64,000 bases of DNA from Pseudoxanthomonas sp. F37 (GCF_022965755.1 NZ_CP095187.1:2542001-2606000); one strand, 5' to 3'; positions 1 through 10,654 are shown, counted from the stretch's first letter. Program-made: numbers and translations. The notes: generated by a model not told the origin, from the sequence alone.

Positions 1-796
1 GGGCGCACGCAATCCCAATGGACCGGCGGGCCTGTGGCAGTTCATCGCCATCACCGCACGCAACCACGGGGTGCCGATGCGCGAGGGGTACGACGGGCGG
101 CTGTCGCCGGTCGATTCCACCCAGGCCGCGGTGCGCTACCTGAAAACGCTGCACGGCATGTTCGGCGGCGACTGGCGGCTGGCGGTGATGGCCTACAACG
201 CAGGCGAATACCGCGTGCTGCAGTCGATGCGCCGCGCCGGCATGAATGCGCGCAACGCCCGGCCGGCGGAACTGCCGGGGCTGTCCGGCGTCACCTATGC
301 GTACGTGGAGAAGCTGCACGCGCTCGCCTGCATCTTCCAGCAGGCCGACGACCGCGACGCCTGGCTCAGACAGCTCGATCGTCCCGTGCCGCGACTGGCA
401 CCGCACGACCTGCCCGGTGATGCCACCCTCGCGTCCTGGGCGCGCGAACGGCAGCAGTCCCCCGCGCTGCTCGCACGACTCAATCCGGCGCTGACCGGCC
501 GCTTCAGCCGCGGCGGCAAGCCGGTACGCCTGCTGGCGCCGACAGGCGCCGGCACGGAGCCGGCCCTGGCCGGAGGCGTCGCCGCACCCGATGCCGCCGC
601 CGCGCCGTCCTCGCCGCCCGCCCCGGCCCCTGCCGCGGCGGCGCGCACGCACGAGGTCCAGCGTGGCGAATCGGCCTGGAGCATCGGCCGCCGCTACGGC
701 ATCCCTCCGGCGCAGCTGCTGCGCCTCAATGGCCTGAAGGCCGACGCCGTGCTCCGCCCGGGCATGGTGCTCAAGCTGGACGACGGGGCGGGCTGA
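1..796 (+). CDS. mltD: MltD-like membrane-bound lytic murein transglycosylase, C-terminal part (5' end outside window)
   Basis: Lytic transglycosylases of this type cleave peptidoglycan glycan strands in the periplasm to 1,6-anhydro products. The reading frame is open from base 2. It opens with the tail of the SLT catalytic domain (GPAGLWQF, then the VMAYNAGEYRV helix, typical of family-1E MltD enzymes). About 200 residues later it ends in one LysM peptidoglycan-binding domain, starting near THEVQRGESAWSIGRRYGI and finishing at the stop. An Ala/Pro-rich linker separates the two. MltD usually carries two or more LysM repeats, so one repeat is on the short side. The signal peptide and catalytic Glu lie upstream of the window. 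It converges on ppiD across a shared hairpin. Confidence 0.85.
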   Translation, partial: GARNPNGPAGLWQFIAITARNHGVPMREGYDGRLSPVDSTQAAVRYLKTLHGMFGGDWRLAVMAYNAGEYRVLQSMRRAGMNARNARPAELPGLSGVTYAYVEKLHALACIFQQADDRDAWLRQLDRPVPRLAPHDLPGDATLASWARERQQSPALLARLNPALTGRFSRGGKPVRLLAPTGAGTEPALAGGVAAPDAAAAPSSPPAPAPAAAARTHEVQRGESAWSIGRRYGIPPAQLLRLNGLKADAVLRPGMVLKLDDGAG

Positions 797-827
797 GCGC
801 CGCCCACCGGCAGTTCCCCGCAGATAC

Positions 828-854
828 GGAAATCCCGCCGTGCGGCGGGATTCC
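828..854. terminator. Bidirectional hairpin between convergent mltD-like gene and ppiD
   Basis: Inverted repeat with a stem of about 12 bp around AATCCCGCCG / CGGCGGGATT and a 2-nt loop, placed 30 bp after one stop codon and 23 bp before the other. There is no strong T-tract on either side, so efficiency is uncertain. Confidence 0.55.
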
Positions 855-876
855 GGTCGGTGACGAAGGGGGCGAC

Positions 877-2853
877 TCAGAGGCGCTCTTCGAACACCTT
901 CACCTTGAAACGCTTGCGCAACGCATCGACGTAGGCCTGCGTCGCAATGCCACCGTTGAGCTGGGTCATCTGCTGCCGCATGTTCTCGCGTTCTTCGGCC
1001 GGCATCTGCGCGATGTCGCCCTCGGCCACCTTGTCGACGGTGAACACGGCATAGGCACCGTTGCCCAGCGCGACCTTGCCGGCGACGATCTTGCCCTGCG
1101 CCGGGCGCCCGGCGGCGAAGATCGCCTCGTTGGCTTCGGCGGTCGGCATGGGCATGCCACGGCGCAGCCCCGGCAATGCGTTGTAGCGCAGGCCTTCGGC
1201 GGCGGCGATGGTCGCCAGCGACTCGCCCTTCTGCAGGCGCGCGACCAGGGCGTCCGCCGCGGCCTGGGCCGCCTTCTCGCGCCGGTCCGCGCGGATGGCC
1301 AGCACCACCGCGTCGCGCGCCTTGTCCAATGGCAGGGCCTGTTCCGGCGTGTGCTGGGCCACGCGGATGACCACGCTGTGGTTGGGCGCGATCTCGATCG
1401 GATCGCTGACGGTGCCGTCCTGCACCAGGGTGTCGGAGAACGCGGCACGCAGCACCGCCGGCACGGTGGCGATGCCCTGCGGATCGTTGCGCGAGAACGG
1501 GCCGACCTTCTGCAGCGGCAGGCCGGTGGCCTGCGCGGCCGGCGCCAGTGCGGTCGGATTCTTCAGCGTCTCGTTGACCACGCGGCCAGCGAGGTCGTTG
1601 AACGCGCGCTCACGCTCGGCGTTGGCCTCCTCGGCCGCCAGTTCGTCGCGCACTTCCTCGAAACTGCGGCCGGTGCCACCGGTGACCTGCTTCAGCTGCA
1701 GGACGTGGTAGCCGAAATCGCTCTTCACCGGCCCGCGGATCTCGCCCACCTGCATGGCGAAGGCGGCGTCCTCGAACGGCTTGACCATCGACCCGTCCTT
1801 CGCGAACGGAGGCAGCTCGCCGCCCTGGTCCTTGGAGCCCGGATCCTCGGAATTGGCGCGCGCCAGCGCGGCGAAGTCGGCGCCTTCACGCGCCTGCTTG
1901 GCCAGCGCCGCCGCCTTGTCCTCCGCCTTCTTCAGCGTGGCCGCATCGGCGCCCGCATCCGCGGCGATCAGGATGTGGGCCACCACGCGCTGTTCCGGCG
2001 AGACGAAGCGCGACTTCTCGGCCTCGTAGCGCTTGCGCAGCGCGGCATCGTCGGCGGTCGCGGCAACGGGCAAGGTGGCGCCGTTGATCTCCAGGTATTC
2101 CAGCGACACCTGCTCGGCCTGCTTGAAGTCGTCCTTGTGGCCGTCGTACCAGGCCTTGATCTCGGCATCGGTGACCGGCGCGGCGTCTTCGGCGACCGGC
2201 GGCAGCAGGGCGATGCCGATATCGCGGGTTTCGCCCAGCACCTTCCACATGCGCGCCTGCTCGCCTTCGGTGACGAAGTCAGATTCGCCGATGGCCTGCG
2301 GCACCAGCATCATGCGCAGGCGGTCGCGCTGCTGTTCCTGGAACTGCAGCGGCGAGATCGCCGGCACCTGCGAGGACAGCAGCATGTGGTACTGCTCGGG
2401 GCTGAACTTGCCGTCCACCTGGAAGGCGGGTTCGCTCATGATCATCTTCTGCACGGCCGCATCGCCCACCACGACGCCTGCGCGCTGGGCGCCCAGCGCC
2501 AGCACCTTCTGGTCGATCAGCTGTTCCAGCACCTTGCGCTTGTTGTCGACGCTTTCGAACTCGCGCGGATCGAACGCCTCGCCCAGCGCCTGGCGTTGCT
2601 GCTGCCGCGCCTGCTCGAATGCCGTGCGGAACTCGTCCAGCGTGACTTCCTCGCGCTGCCACAGCGTGGACACCGGCCACCACTGCGGAGCGGACTCCCA
2701 CCAGGTGGGCGGCGCCTCGACCAGGGCCACGTCGCTTGCCGTGCCGCCGGTCATGTATTCGTTCACGCCGACGAAGGCGAACGGAATGATCAGCAGACCC
2801 AGGATCAGGCTGGCGATCCAGCCGGAAGTTTTGTCGCGGAGTTTCTGCAGCAT
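877..2853 (-). CDS. ppiD: PpiD-type periplasmic folding chaperone / peptidyl-prolyl isomerase
   Basis: Membrane-anchored chaperone acting on outer-membrane and exported proteins as they leave the Sec translocon. The 658-residue protein has a short cytoplasmic N-terminus, one membrane helix at about residues 13-32 (ASLILGLLIIPFAFVGV), a SurA-like N-terminal chaperone region, and one parvulin (PpiC) domain near residues 285-395 with the family patterns ARANSEDPGSKDQGGELP and SDFGYHVLQL. Length and layout match PpiD (about 620-650 residues). It is the last gene of the tig-clpP-clpX-lon-hupB-tRNA block, as in other Xanthomonadaceae. The parvulin domain of E. coli PpiD is largely inactive as an isomerase, so catalysis is not implied. 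Confidence 0.93.
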   Translation of the reverse strand: MLQKLRDKTSGWIASLILGLLIIPFAFVGVNEYMTGGTASDVALVEAPPTWWESAPQWWPVSTLWQREEVTLDEFRTAFEQARQQQRQALGEAFDPREFESVDNKRKVLEQLIDQKVLALGAQRAGVVVGDAAVQKMIMSEPAFQVDGKFSPEQYHMLLSSQVPAISPLQFQEQQRDRLRMMLVPQAIGESDFVTEGEQARMWKVLGETRDIGIALLPPVAEDAAPVTDAEIKAWYDGHKDDFKQAEQVSLEYLEINGATLPVAATADDAALRKRYEAEKSRFVSPEQRVVAHILIAADAGADAATLKKAEDKAAALAKQAREGADFAALARANSEDPGSKDQGGELPPFAKDGSMVKPFEDAAFAMQVGEIRGPVKSDFGYHVLQLKQVTGGTGRSFEEVRDELAAEEANAERERAFNDLAGRVVNETLKNPTALAPAAQATGLPLQKVGPFSRNDPQGIATVPAVLRAAFSDTLVQDGTVSDPIEIAPNHSVVIRVAQHTPEQALPLDKARDAVVLAIRADRREKAAQAAADALVARLQKGESLATIAAAEGLRYNALPGLRRGMPMPTAEANEAIFAAGRPAQGKIVAGKVALGNGAYAVFTVDKVAEGDIAQMPAEERENMRQQMTQLNGGIATQAYVDALRKRFKVKVFEERL

Positions 2854-2986
2854 GTGAGCACGGGACCCGGATTCGTTCAGCCGCGCAGTTTAGCGTGCCG
2901 GGGCGGCGGCGTCTCGCCGCCCGGCGGGCGCTTTCCGTGCACGGGGCCGGCGCGCAGGGCTGCCTGCCAACCCGCAGGCAGACAGC

Positions 2987-3012
2987 AAAAAGCCCGCTTT
3001 CGCGGGCTTTTT
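2987..3012 (-). terminator. Rho-independent terminator after tRNA-Asp
   Basis: Perfect 11-bp stem AAAAAGCCCGC / GCGGGCTTTTT with a 4-nt TTTC/GAAA loop, starting 10 bp beyond the CCA end of tRNA-Asp. On the minus strand the transcript ends in five U. It closes the hupB-tRNA transcription unit and insulates ppiD. Confidence 0.85.
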
Positions 3013-3021
3013 GGGACCAAG

Positions 3022-3098
3022 TGGCGGAGTGGACGGGACTCGAACCCGCGACCTCCGGCGTGACAGGCCAGCATTCTAACCGACTGAACTACCACTCC
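3022..3098 (-). tRNA. tRNA-Asp (anticodon GTC)
   Basis: Full cloverleaf on the minus strand: acceptor stem GGAGTGG/CCACTCC, D arm TAGTTCAGTCGGTTAGA, anticodon loop CTGTCAC (GTC), T arm GGTTCGAGTCC, discriminator G and encoded CCA. It differs from E. coli tRNA-Asp at only a few stem positions. 77 nt including CCA. Confidence 0.97.
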
Positions 3099-3182
3099 GC
3101 GTTGAGACGAACATTGTAAGACGATTCGAGCGCTTTGCGCCAGCCCATCCGACAATTTTTTTGATCTTGCATCGCCCCGATG

Positions 3183-3257
3183 TGGTGGGTGCTGAGGGTT
3201 TCGAACCCCCGACCCTCTCCGTGTAAGGGAGACGCTCTACCGCTGAGCTAAGCACCC
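3183..3257 (-). tRNA. tRNA-Val (anticodon TAC)
   Basis: Minus-strand cloverleaf: acceptor GGGTGCT/AGCACCC, D arm TAGCTCAGCGGTAGAGC, anticodon loop CTTACAC (TAC), T arm GGTTCGAAACC, discriminator A and encoded CCA. It starts 34 bp after the hupB stop and is probably co-transcribed with hupB and tRNA-Asp. Confidence 0.97.
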
Positions 3258-3291
3258 GGGTGCAAGCACCCTGCCATCGGCAGCGAGTCGA

Positions 3292-3564
3292 TTAGTTTAC
3301 GGCATCCTTCAGGGCTTTGCCAGCCTTGAACGCGGGGTTCTTGGACGCCTTGATCTTGATGGTGTCGCCGGTCTTCGGGTTGCGGCCGGTACGCGCAGCG
3401 CGCTTGCGGACCTGGAAGGTGCCGAAGCCGACCAGCGTCACGCTGTCGCCCTTCTTGAGGGCCTTGGTGATGCTGGAGATGACGGCGTCGACGGCACGGC
3501 CGGCTTCGGCCTTGGACACTTCGGCTTCGTCGGCGACGGCATCGATCAATTCGGTTTTGTTCAT
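3292..3564 (-). CDS. hupB: DNA-binding protein HU-beta
   Basis: Small histone-like protein that bends and compacts DNA as a dimer. The 90 residues match the HU family end to end: [11 protein letters not shown] start, [18 protein letters not shown] (the HU signature and start of the DNA-clasping arm) and a basic end [13 protein letters not shown]. An in-frame upstream extension exists, but the ATG at 3564 is the family start and has an AAAGGGAG ribosome site 8 nt upstream. It lies downstream of lon, as in many proteobacteria, with its own promoter, and precedes two tRNA genes. Confidence 0.97.
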   Translation of the reverse strand: MNKTELIDAVADEAEVSKAEAGRAVDAVISSITKALKKGDSVTLVGFGTFQVRKRAARTGRNPKTGDTIKIKASKNPAFKAGKALKDAVN

Positions 3565-3690
3565 TGAGTAACTCCCTTTGCGGTACACCCGCGGAATGAG
3601 TGGCCGGCACCTCGGGCAAGGCTTGCCTCGCGGGTCCGACCGTTTGTCTCCGCGCGCGACGTGGACTCGCCCCGCGCGCGCAGGTGGTTC

Positions 3691-3719
3691 GTTATACCAG
3701 TGCGAAAAAAGCCACGCAA
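3691..3719 (-). promoter_or_regulatory. Sigma-70 promoter for hupB and the tRNA-Val/tRNA-Asp genes
   Basis: On the minus strand: -35 TTGCGT, 17-bp spacer, -10 TATAAC preceded by TGG (extended -10 TGnTATAAC). The start should fall near 3684, leaving a 120-nt leader before hupB. The -35 box abuts the lon terminator hairpin. Confidence 0.7.
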
Positions 3720-3752
3720 CCCGAAAACCCAGTAATGGCGCGGGTTTCCGGG
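3720..3752 (-). terminator. Terminator after lon
   Basis: 11-bp inverted repeat CCCGGAAACCC / GGGTTTTCGGG (one G-T pair) with an 11-nt loop on the minus strand, 28 bp after the lon stop. A six-T run follows about 10 nt later, inside the hupB promoter spacer. Confidence 0.6.
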
Positions 3753-3779
3753 CGATTGCGGCATCCATCCGTTCCCGTG

Positions 3780-6242
3780 TCAGTGCTTCACGCCAAGCGG
3801 TTGCGTGGTCTTGTCGCCTTCCTTTTCGGCGGTCGGCACGGCACGCTGTCCACCACCGCCGCCATCGGCCGGCACGGGGGCCAGGGGCCGCTCGAGCGCG
3901 AGGTCCAACACCTCGTCGATCCACTTCACCGGCACGATCTTCATTCCTTCGGTGACGTTGGCGGGAATGTCGGCCAGGTCCTTCTTGTTCTCGTCCGGAA
4001 TGATCACGGTGGTGATGCCGCCGCGCAGCGCGGCCAGCAGCTTCTCCTTCAGGCCGCCGATCGCGGTGACGCGGCCGCGCAAGGTGATCTCGCCGGTCAT
4101 GGCGACATCGGCACGCACCGGGTTCTTCGTCAGTGCGGACACCAGCGCGGTCGCCATGGCGATGCCGGCGCTGGGGCCGTCCTTGGGCGTGGCGCCGTCA
4201 GGCACGTGCAGGTGCACGTCGTGCTTCTGCAGGAACTCGGCGTCCACGCCCAGGCTGGTGGCGCGGGCGCGCACCACCGACAGCGCGGCCGAACCCGATT
4301 CCTTCATCACATCGCCCAGCTGGCCGGTCAGCAGCATGCCGCCCTTGCCGGGGACCAGCGCCACCTCGATCTGCAACAGGTCGCCGCCGACCTCGGTCCA
4401 TGCCAGGCCGGTGACCAGGCCGACCTCGTTCTGTTCCTCCGCACGACCGAAGTCGTAGCGGCGCACGCCGGCGTACTTCTCCAGGTTCTTGGACGTGACC
4501 TGCATGGCGGCGGCTTTGGCCGCCTTCTTCCTGGCCAGCGCCTTGGCCCCGCCCAGTGCGATTTCCTTCACCACCTTGCGGCAGATCTTGGCGACCTCGC
4601 GCTCCAGGTTGCGCACGCCGGATTCGCGCGTGTAGTACCGGACCAGATCGCGGATCGCGCCTTCGGCGATCTTCAGCTCGTCGGATTTCAGGCCGTTGGC
4701 CTTCAGCTGCTTGGGCACCAGATAGCGTTGCGCGATGTTGACCTTCTCGTCCTCGGTGTAACCCGGAATGCGGATGACCTCCATGCGATCCAGCAGCGGA
4801 CCGGGGATGTTCAGCGAGTTCGAGGTGGCCACGAACATCACCTCGGACAGGTCCAGGTCCACTTCCAGGTAGTGGTCGTTGAAGGCGCTGTTCTGCTCGG
4901 GATCCAGCACTTCCAGCAATGCCGAGGAAGGATCGCCGCGGAAGTCCATCGACATCTTGTCGATCTCGTCCAGCACGAACAGCGGGTTCCTGCTGCCGGT
5001 CTTGTTGAGGTTCTGCACGATGCGGCCCGGCATGGAGCCGACGTAGGTGCGGCGGTGGCCGCGGATTTCGGCCTCGTCGCGCACGCCGCCCAACGACATG
5101 CGCACGAACTTGCGGTTGGTGGCCTTGGCGATGCTCTGTCCCAGCGAGGTCTTGCCCACGCCCGGCGGACCGACCAGGCACAGGATGGGGCCGCGCAGCT
5201 TTTTCACCCGCGACTGCACCGCCAGGTATTCGAGGATGCGCTCCTTCACCTTGTCCAGCCCGTAATGGTCGGCGTCCAGGGTGTCCTGCGCGACCTTCAG
5301 GTCCTTGCGCACCTTGGTGCGCTTGTTCCACGGCACGCCCAGCAGCCAGTCCAGGTAGTTGCGCACCACGGCCGCCTCGGCCGACATCGGCGACATCTGC
5401 TTGAGCTTGTTCAGTTCGTTGCGCGCCTTCGTTTCCACGGGCTTGGGCATGCCGGCGGCGGCGATCTTGCGCGCGAGTTCCTCCAGTTCGTTGGGCGCCT
5501 CGTCCAGCTCGCCCAGTTCCTTCTGGATGGCCTTCATCTGTTCGTTGAGGTAGTACTCGCGCTGGCTCTTCTCCATCTGCGACTTCACCCGGCCGCGGAT
5601 GCGCTTCTCCAGCTGCTGCACGTCGATCTCGCCGTCTACGAAGCCGACCAGCAGTTCCAGCCGCTCGCCGACCTCGACGGTCTCCAGCAGGCGCTGCTTG
5701 TCGCTCAGGCGCACGCCGAGGTGCGCGGCGATGGTGTCGGCCAGCCGGCTGGGTTCGTCGATGCCGGCCAGCGTCTGCAGCAGTTCCGGCGGCAGCTTGC
5801 GGTTGGTCTTGACGTACTGTTCGAACAGGCCCATCAGCGAGCGCGCCACGGCTTCGATCTCGCGCGGCTCGCGGGCGTCGGTGGAGTCGATCTCCTCGCC
5901 CTGTCCATACAGCGAACCATCGCGCTCGACCACGTTGGACACGCCGATGCGCGCCGTGCCCTCCACCAGCACCTTGATGGTGCCGTCGGGCAGTTTGAGC
6001 AGTTGCAGCACCTGCGCCAACGTGCCGACCGTGTACAGGTCGGCGGCAGCCGGGTCGTCGGTCTCGGCGGATTTCTGCGCCAGCAGGATGATGCGCTTGT
6101 CGGCTTCCATGGCCTGCTCCAGCGCGCGCATGGATTTGTCCCGGCCGACGAACAGCGGGATGACCATGTGCGGGAACACCACCACATCGCGTAGCGGCAG
6201 GACCGGCAGGTCGAGGATTTCAGTCTGGGGACGGCGGGGCAT
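3780..6242 (-). CDS. lon: ATP-dependent endopeptidase La (Lon)
   Basis: Cytoplasmic AAA+ serine protease degrading misfolded and selected regulatory proteins. The 820-residue product has the Lon N-terminal substrate domain ([19 protein letters not shown] near residue 14), a coiled-coil middle, Walker A GPPGVGKT, Walker B FVLDEIDK, and the S16 protease domain with the catalytic Ser in [14 protein letters not shown] and Lys in [13 protein letters not shown]. Length is normal for class A Lon, plus a Gly-rich C-terminal tail. The gene lies between clpX and hupB; each boundary has a terminator-like hairpin and a promoter candidate, so lon is probably its own unit. Confidence 0.98.
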   Translation of the reverse strand: MPRRPQTEILDLPVLPLRDVVVFPHMVIPLFVGRDKSMRALEQAMEADKRIILLAQKSAETDDPAAADLYTVGTLAQVLQLLKLPDGTIKVLVEGTARIGVSNVVERDGSLYGQGEEIDSTDAREPREIEAVARSLMGLFEQYVKTNRKLPPELLQTLAGIDEPSRLADTIAAHLGVRLSDKQRLLETVEVGERLELLVGFVDGEIDVQQLEKRIRGRVKSQMEKSQREYYLNEQMKAIQKELGELDEAPNELEELARKIAAAGMPKPVETKARNELNKLKQMSPMSAEAAVVRNYLDWLLGVPWNKRTKVRKDLKVAQDTLDADHYGLDKVKERILEYLAVQSRVKKLRGPILCLVGPPGVGKTSLGQSIAKATNRKFVRMSLGGVRDEAEIRGHRRTYVGSMPGRIVQNLNKTGSRNPLFVLDEIDKMSMDFRGDPSSALLEVLDPEQNSAFNDHYLEVDLDLSEVMFVATSNSLNIPGPLLDRMEVIRIPGYTEDEKVNIAQRYLVPKQLKANGLKSDELKIAEGAIRDLVRYYTRESGVRNLEREVAKICRKVVKEIALGGAKALARKKAAKAAAMQVTSKNLEKYAGVRRYDFGRAEEQNEVGLVTGLAWTEVGGDLLQIEVALVPGKGGMLLTGQLGDVMKESGSAALSVVRARATSLGVDAEFLQKHDVHLHVPDGATPKDGPSAGIAMATALVSALTKNPVRADVAMTGEITLRGRVTAIGGLKEKLLAALRGGITTVIIPDENKKDLADIPANVTEGMKIVPVKWIDEVLDLALERPLAPVPADGGGGGQRAVPTAEKEGDKTTQPLGVKH

Positions 6243-6296
6243 GGGGGGCTCCAGCAGAGTGCGGAATCAAGGGGCGCCGGGGCGCCGATGGGGCCG

Positions 6297-6325
6297 TTAT
6301 GGGGCCATCGGCGCGGGGATGCAAT
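6297..6325 (-). promoter_or_regulatory. Possible heat-shock (sigma-32) promoter of lon
   Basis: Minus strand reads ATTGCATC, a spacer of 13, then CCCCATAA, close to the sigma-32 consensus CTTGAAA-N13-15-CCCCATNT (the -10 box matches better than the -35). The predicted start is about 48 nt before the lon ATG. lon is a sigma-32 gene in E. coli; the match here is by eye. Confidence 0.5.
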
Positions 6326-6381
6326 AGCGCGACGGAAACCCCAGCAAAACCAGCCTGTTACAGGCGTGCCCCGGAAAATGA

Positions 6382-6404
6382 ACAGGCGCCACGAGGGCGC
6401 CTGT
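6382..6404 (-). terminator. Terminator after clpX
   Basis: 9-bp perfect stem GGCGCCTGT / ACAGGCGCC (written on the + strand as ACAGGCGCC-ACGAG-GGCGCCTGT), 23 bp after the clpX stop. On the minus strand it is followed by TCATTTTCC, a broken U-tract. Confidence 0.65.
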
Positions 6405-6427
6405 CGGAGAACCGCCTGCGGGGCCGG

Positions 6428-7711
<1,284 letters not shown>

Positions 7712-7840
7712 GCTGGTATTACTCGGTCGCTCAACCTGCCCTGGAGGGCTTTCGGTCGGAGAATAGCACACGGCCCCGGCCTGTCAGCCGGGTCCGTGAA
7801 CAGGGGGATTGGGGCCGGAAAACCGGGCAATGCGGGGCGA

Positions 7841-8467
7841 TCAGGCCGGCTGGATCGACTCGTCCGGGCGCCGCTCCAGCACCTGGTCGACCAGGCCGTA
7901 GGCCTGCGAATCGGCCGCGCTCTTGAAGTTGTCGCGCTCGGTATCACGCTCGATGGTTTCCAGCGACTGGCCGGTGTGGTGGGACAGGATGGCGTTCAGC
8001 TTGGCGCGCAGCGTCAGGATCTCGCGGGCATGGATGTCGATGTCCGTGGCCTGGCCCTGGAAGCCACCCAGCGGCTGATGGATCATCACGCGCGAGTTCG
8101 GCAGCGCATAACGCTTGCCCTTGGCGCCTGCCGCCAGCAGCAGCGCGCCCATGCTGGCCGCCTGGCCGACGCAGATGGTGCTCACGTCCGGCTTGATGTA
8201 CTGCATGGTGTCGTAGATGGCCATGCCCGCCGTCACCACGCCACCGGGCGAGTTGATGTACAGGCTGATGTCCTTCTCCGGGTTCTCCGCCTCGAGGAAC
8301 AGCATCTGCGCCACGATGACGTTGGCCACATGGTCGTCCACGCCGCCGACCAGGAAGATCACGCGCTCCTTCAGCAGGCGGGAATAGATGTCGTAGGCGC
8401 GCTCGCCGCGGCTGGTCTGCTCGACCACCATCGGCACCAGGTTGAGGGCTTTGGTTTCAATACTCAT
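7841..8467 (-). CDS. clpP: ClpP, proteolytic subunit of the Clp protease
   Basis: Serine peptidase forming the double-heptamer chamber used with ClpX or ClpA. The 208-residue product keeps the catalytic triad Ser105 (GQAASMGA), His130 (MIHQPLGG) and Asp179 (RDTERDNF), spaced exactly as in E. coli ClpP, and the substrate-loop INSPGG. The gene sits between tig and clpX, the classical order. A hairpin separates it from tig. Confidence 0.98.
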   Translation of the reverse strand: MSIETKALNLVPMVVEQTSRGERAYDIYSRLLKERVIFLVGGVDDHVANVIVAQMLFLEAENPEKDISLYINSPGGVVTAGMAIYDTMQYIKPDVSTICVGQAASMGALLLAAGAKGKRYALPNSRVMIHQPLGGFQGQATDIDIHAREILTLRAKLNAILSHHTGQSLETIERDTERDNFKSAADSQAYGLVDQVLERRPDESIQPA

Positions 8468-8494
8468 GGGTTTTCGCGCCTGTCGTTCGTGGAA

Positions 8495-8520
8495 AGGTCC
8501 GGCCTAGGATAGCCGGACCT
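8495..8520 (-). terminator. Hairpin between tig and clpP (attenuator or weak terminator)
   Basis: 9-bp perfect inverted repeat AGGTCCGGC / GCCGGACCT with an 8-nt loop, followed on the minus strand by TTTCC. It lies 28 bp before the clpP start, so it may tune read-through from tig or protect the tig message end. Confidence 0.5.
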
Positions 8521-8542
8521 CCTGCCCGGGCGGGCGCCCGGC

Positions 8543-9835
8543 TCAGTTGCGGATGGCTTCCTGGAAGGAAAGCGTCTGCTCGGTGTGCTGGGCGCGCTCG
8601 GCGATCCAGTCGATCACCTGCTCTTCCATCACGCGGCCCTGCAGACTGTTCATCAACTGGGGGTCGTTGCGGTACAACTCAATGACCTGCTCGGGCTCTT
8701 CGTAGGTCGAGGCGATCAGGCGCAGGGTCTCGTTCAGGCGCTTGGGGTCCAGGCGCAGCTGGTTGCGGCGGGCCACCTCGCCCACCAGCAGCCCCACCAG
8801 GACGCGCTTGCGGGCCGCGTCCATGAAGCCTTCGTGGGCGTTGTCGGGGATCTGCACCTGCTGGCCCTGGCGGCGGGCCTGCTCGGCCGCCTGCTGGACC
8901 ATCACGCGGGCCTCGTTCTCGACCAGGCGCGGCGGCATCTCGACATGGGCGTAGGCGGCGATCAGCTGTTCGCCCACTTCGCGGCGCAGGCGGGTCATCA
9001 GTGCGCCCTTGAGCTCGCGCTCCAGGTTGCTGCGGATATCCGCACGGAACTGCTCGGCATCGCCGCTCTTCACGCCGAAGCTGCGGATGAAGTCGCGGTC
9101 GACCTCGGGCACCACCGACTCGGCCACCTCGGTGACCTTCACGTGCACCTCGACCTGCCTGCCCGCCAGCTGCGGCACGCGCCAGTCGGCCGGGAACGTC
9201 ACCGACACGGTCTTCTCGTCGCCCTTGGCCAGGCCCACCAGCGCCTGCTCGATCTCGCCGAACATCACGCCCGACCCGATCAGGGTGGCGCCCTTCTCGA
9301 TGCCCTCGGCCGGCATGCGTTCTTCGCCCGCCTGCGACCAGGTCTCCAGCGCCACCCGATCGCCCGCCTGGGCGCCGCGCTCGACCACCTGGAAGGTGCG
9401 GCGCTGCATGCGCAGGTTGTCGACCATCTGGTCGATGTCCGCGTCGGTCACTTCCGCGGTGTGGCGGACGACATTGAGCTTGGCGACATCGATATCGCCG
9501 AAGTCCGGCACCACCTCGAACGTGGCCACGAAATCCAGCTCGCCTTCGCCCTGCTTCTCGATGCGCGGGTTGCCGGCCAGCTGCAGGTCCTGTTCGCGCA
9601 CGGCGTTGTTGAAGGTCTCGCGCAGCAGGCCGTCCAGGGCCTCGGCGCGCACCTGGTCGCCGTAGCGCTGCTCGATGACCTTGGCCGGCACCTTGCCGGG
9701 GCGGAACCCCTTGATGCGCGCGGTGCGCGACAGTTCGCGCAGGCGGCCGCCGATATGGGTGTCCAGGCGCTCAGCCGGCAGGCTGAAGCTCATGCGGCGC
9801 TCGAGGTTGCCGACCGATTCGACCGAAACTTGCAT
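8543..9835 (-). CDS. tig: Trigger factor, ribosome-associated chaperone
   Basis: First chaperone to meet nascent chains at the ribosome exit. The 430-residue protein has the N-terminal ribosome-binding domain with a signature close to GFRxGKxP ([20 protein letters not shown], residues near 45), a central FKBP-type domain ([11 protein letters not shown] onward) and the long helical C-terminal chaperone domain. Length matches the family (about 430). The ATG at 9835 has AGGAG 9 nt upstream; a longer in-frame extension reaching 10018 would add an unrelated stretch and is rejected. First gene of the tig-clpP-clpX series, downstream of the tRNA operon. Confidence 0.97.
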   Translation of the reverse strand: MQVSVESVGNLERRMSFSLPAERLDTHIGGRLRELSRTARIKGFRPGKVPAKVIEQRYGDQVRAEALDGLLRETFNNAVREQDLQLAGNPRIEKQGEGELDFVATFEVVPDFGDIDVAKLNVVRHTAEVTDADIDQMVDNLRMQRRTFQVVERGAQAGDRVALETWSQAGEERMPAEGIEKGATLIGSGVMFGEIEQALVGLAKGDEKTVSVTFPADWRVPQLAGRQVEVHVKVTEVAESVVPEVDRDFIRSFGVKSGDAEQFRADIRSNLERELKGALMTRLRREVGEQLIAAYAHVEMPPRLVENEARVMVQQAAEQARRQGQQVQIPDNAHEGFMDAARKRVLVGLLVGEVARRNQLRLDPKRLNETLRLIASTYEEPEQVIELYRNDPQLMNSLQGRVMEEQVIDWIAERAQHTEQTLSFQEAIRN

Positions 9836-10163
9836 ACTCACTGACTCCTGCGGCCACGGCATGGCCGGGGCACTGTTGATAATCCGGGACGTCCGGGACC
9901 AGGGCGCAGCGCCCCTCCCGACGGAACTTGCTAGTTTCGCCGATTCCGCGGCGGGCTGCCAGCAGGACGGGCATGGGGCGGCCTCAGGGGCCTGGGCACC
10001 GGCTGCCGACCTCGCCACAGGCCGTATCCACCACCCCCAAGGGCGGCTGGGACCGCGATGCAGGCACTCCCTGCCCCTTTGCGGACATCCGGGCGCTCCG
10101 CGATCTGGGGCGGCCGGCCAAGGCGCGCCGTGGCCATGCCATCCGGCGTTCGGGAGGGGGGCG

Positions 10164-10249
10164 TGGTGCGAAAGGAGGGACTCGAACCCTCACGGGGGTT
10201 ACCCGCTGGAACCTAAATCCAGTGCGTCTACCAATTCCGCCACTTTCGC
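10164..10249 (-). tRNA. tRNA-Leu (anticodon TAG)
   Basis: Minus-strand class II tRNA: acceptor GCGAAAG/CTTTCGC, D arm TGGCGGAATTGGTAGACGC, anticodon loop ATTTAGG (TAG), variable arm CGGGTAACCCCCG, T arm GGGTTCGAGTCCC, discriminator A, encoded CCA. Last gene of the tRNA operon. Confidence 0.96.
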
Positions 10250-10346
10250 AGGGCCCGGCGATTGTACCGCGCCCCGACCTACCCCCGGACACCAGGACCC
10301 GGAACGCGCCGCAGCGCGGCTGCACCCCTGGGTTCCGGCGGAAAAG

Positions 10347-10374
10347 AAAACGCCCGGCGCGAGCCAGGCGTTTT
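10347..10374 (-). terminator. Terminator hairpin, repeat unit 1
   Basis: AAAACGCCCGGC / GCCAGGCGTTTT, 12-bp stem with one mismatch, GCGA-type loop, four U plus a further U-rich run on the minus strand. Copy farthest from tRNA-Lys. Confidence 0.75.
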
Positions 10375-10383
10375 CGGGATGGG

Positions 10384-10405
10384 TGGGCCGTCAAGGATTC
10401 GAACC
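10384..10405 (-). pseudogene. tRNA-Lys 3'-end remnant (outer copy)
   Basis: On the minus strand, 22 nt identical to the T-loop, T-stem 3' side, acceptor 3' side and discriminator of tRNA-Lys (GGTTCGAATCC TTGACGGCCCA). The D arm and anticodon arm are missing, so it cannot fold as a tRNA. Confidence 0.85.
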
Positions 10406-10486
10406 GCGCCACCGTATACCCCACAGCCGGCATGACCCGCGAACGCGCCGCAGCGCGCCTGCACCCCTGAGTTCCGGCGGAAAAGA

Positions 10487-10514
10487 AAAACGCCCGGCGC
10501 GAGCCGGGCGTTTT
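10487..10514 (-). terminator. Terminator hairpin, repeat unit 2
   Basis: Perfect 12-bp stem AAAACGCCCGGC / GCCGGGCGTTTT with a 4-nt loop; the only unit without a stem mismatch, hence probably the strongest of the three. Confidence 0.8.
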
Positions 10515-10523
10515 CGGGATGGG

Positions 10524-10545
10524 TGGGCCGTCAAGGATTCGAACC
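10524..10545 (-). pseudogene. tRNA-Lys 3'-end remnant (inner copy)
   Basis: Same 22-nt tRNA-Lys 3' segment as at 10384, exactly 140 bp away. Divergence from the real gene begins at the base after GGTTCG, marking one duplication junction inside the T loop/stem. Confidence 0.85.
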
Positions 10546-10626
10546 GCGCCACCGTATACCCCACAGCCGGCATGACCCGCGAACGCGCCGCAGCGCGCCC
10601 GCATGCCTGAGTTCCGGCGGAAAAGA

Positions 10627-10654
10627 AAAACGCCCGGCGCGAGCCAGGCGTTTT
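10627..10654 (-). terminator. Terminator hairpin directly after tRNA-Lys
   Basis: AAAACGCCCGGC / GCCAGGCGTTTT with one C-A mismatch, 7 bp beyond the encoded CCA of tRNA-Lys. Since tRNA-Leu lies downstream on the same strand, it must either be leaky or tRNA-Leu must have its own promoter. Confidence 0.75.

Noticed and set aside
1351-3063. 570-codon open frame on the + strand antisense to ppiD
   Set aside because: Shadow of a GC-rich gene; composition is His/Arg/Gly/Leu-rich without a fold pattern, and it runs through tRNA-Asp.
3252-3263. Perfect palindrome GCACCCGGGTGC next to tRNA-Val
   Set aside because: Half of it is the acceptor stem of tRNA-Val itself, so the symmetry is partly imposed by the tRNA; too short to claim an operator.
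10391-10604. Arg-rich reading frames on the minus strand running through the tRNA-Lys repeats, reminiscent of the Tpr peptide of the E. coli rtT repeat
   Set aside because: No ribosome site or codon pattern supports translation; open frames are expected in GC-rich tandem repeats of non-multiple-of-three unit length over such short spans.
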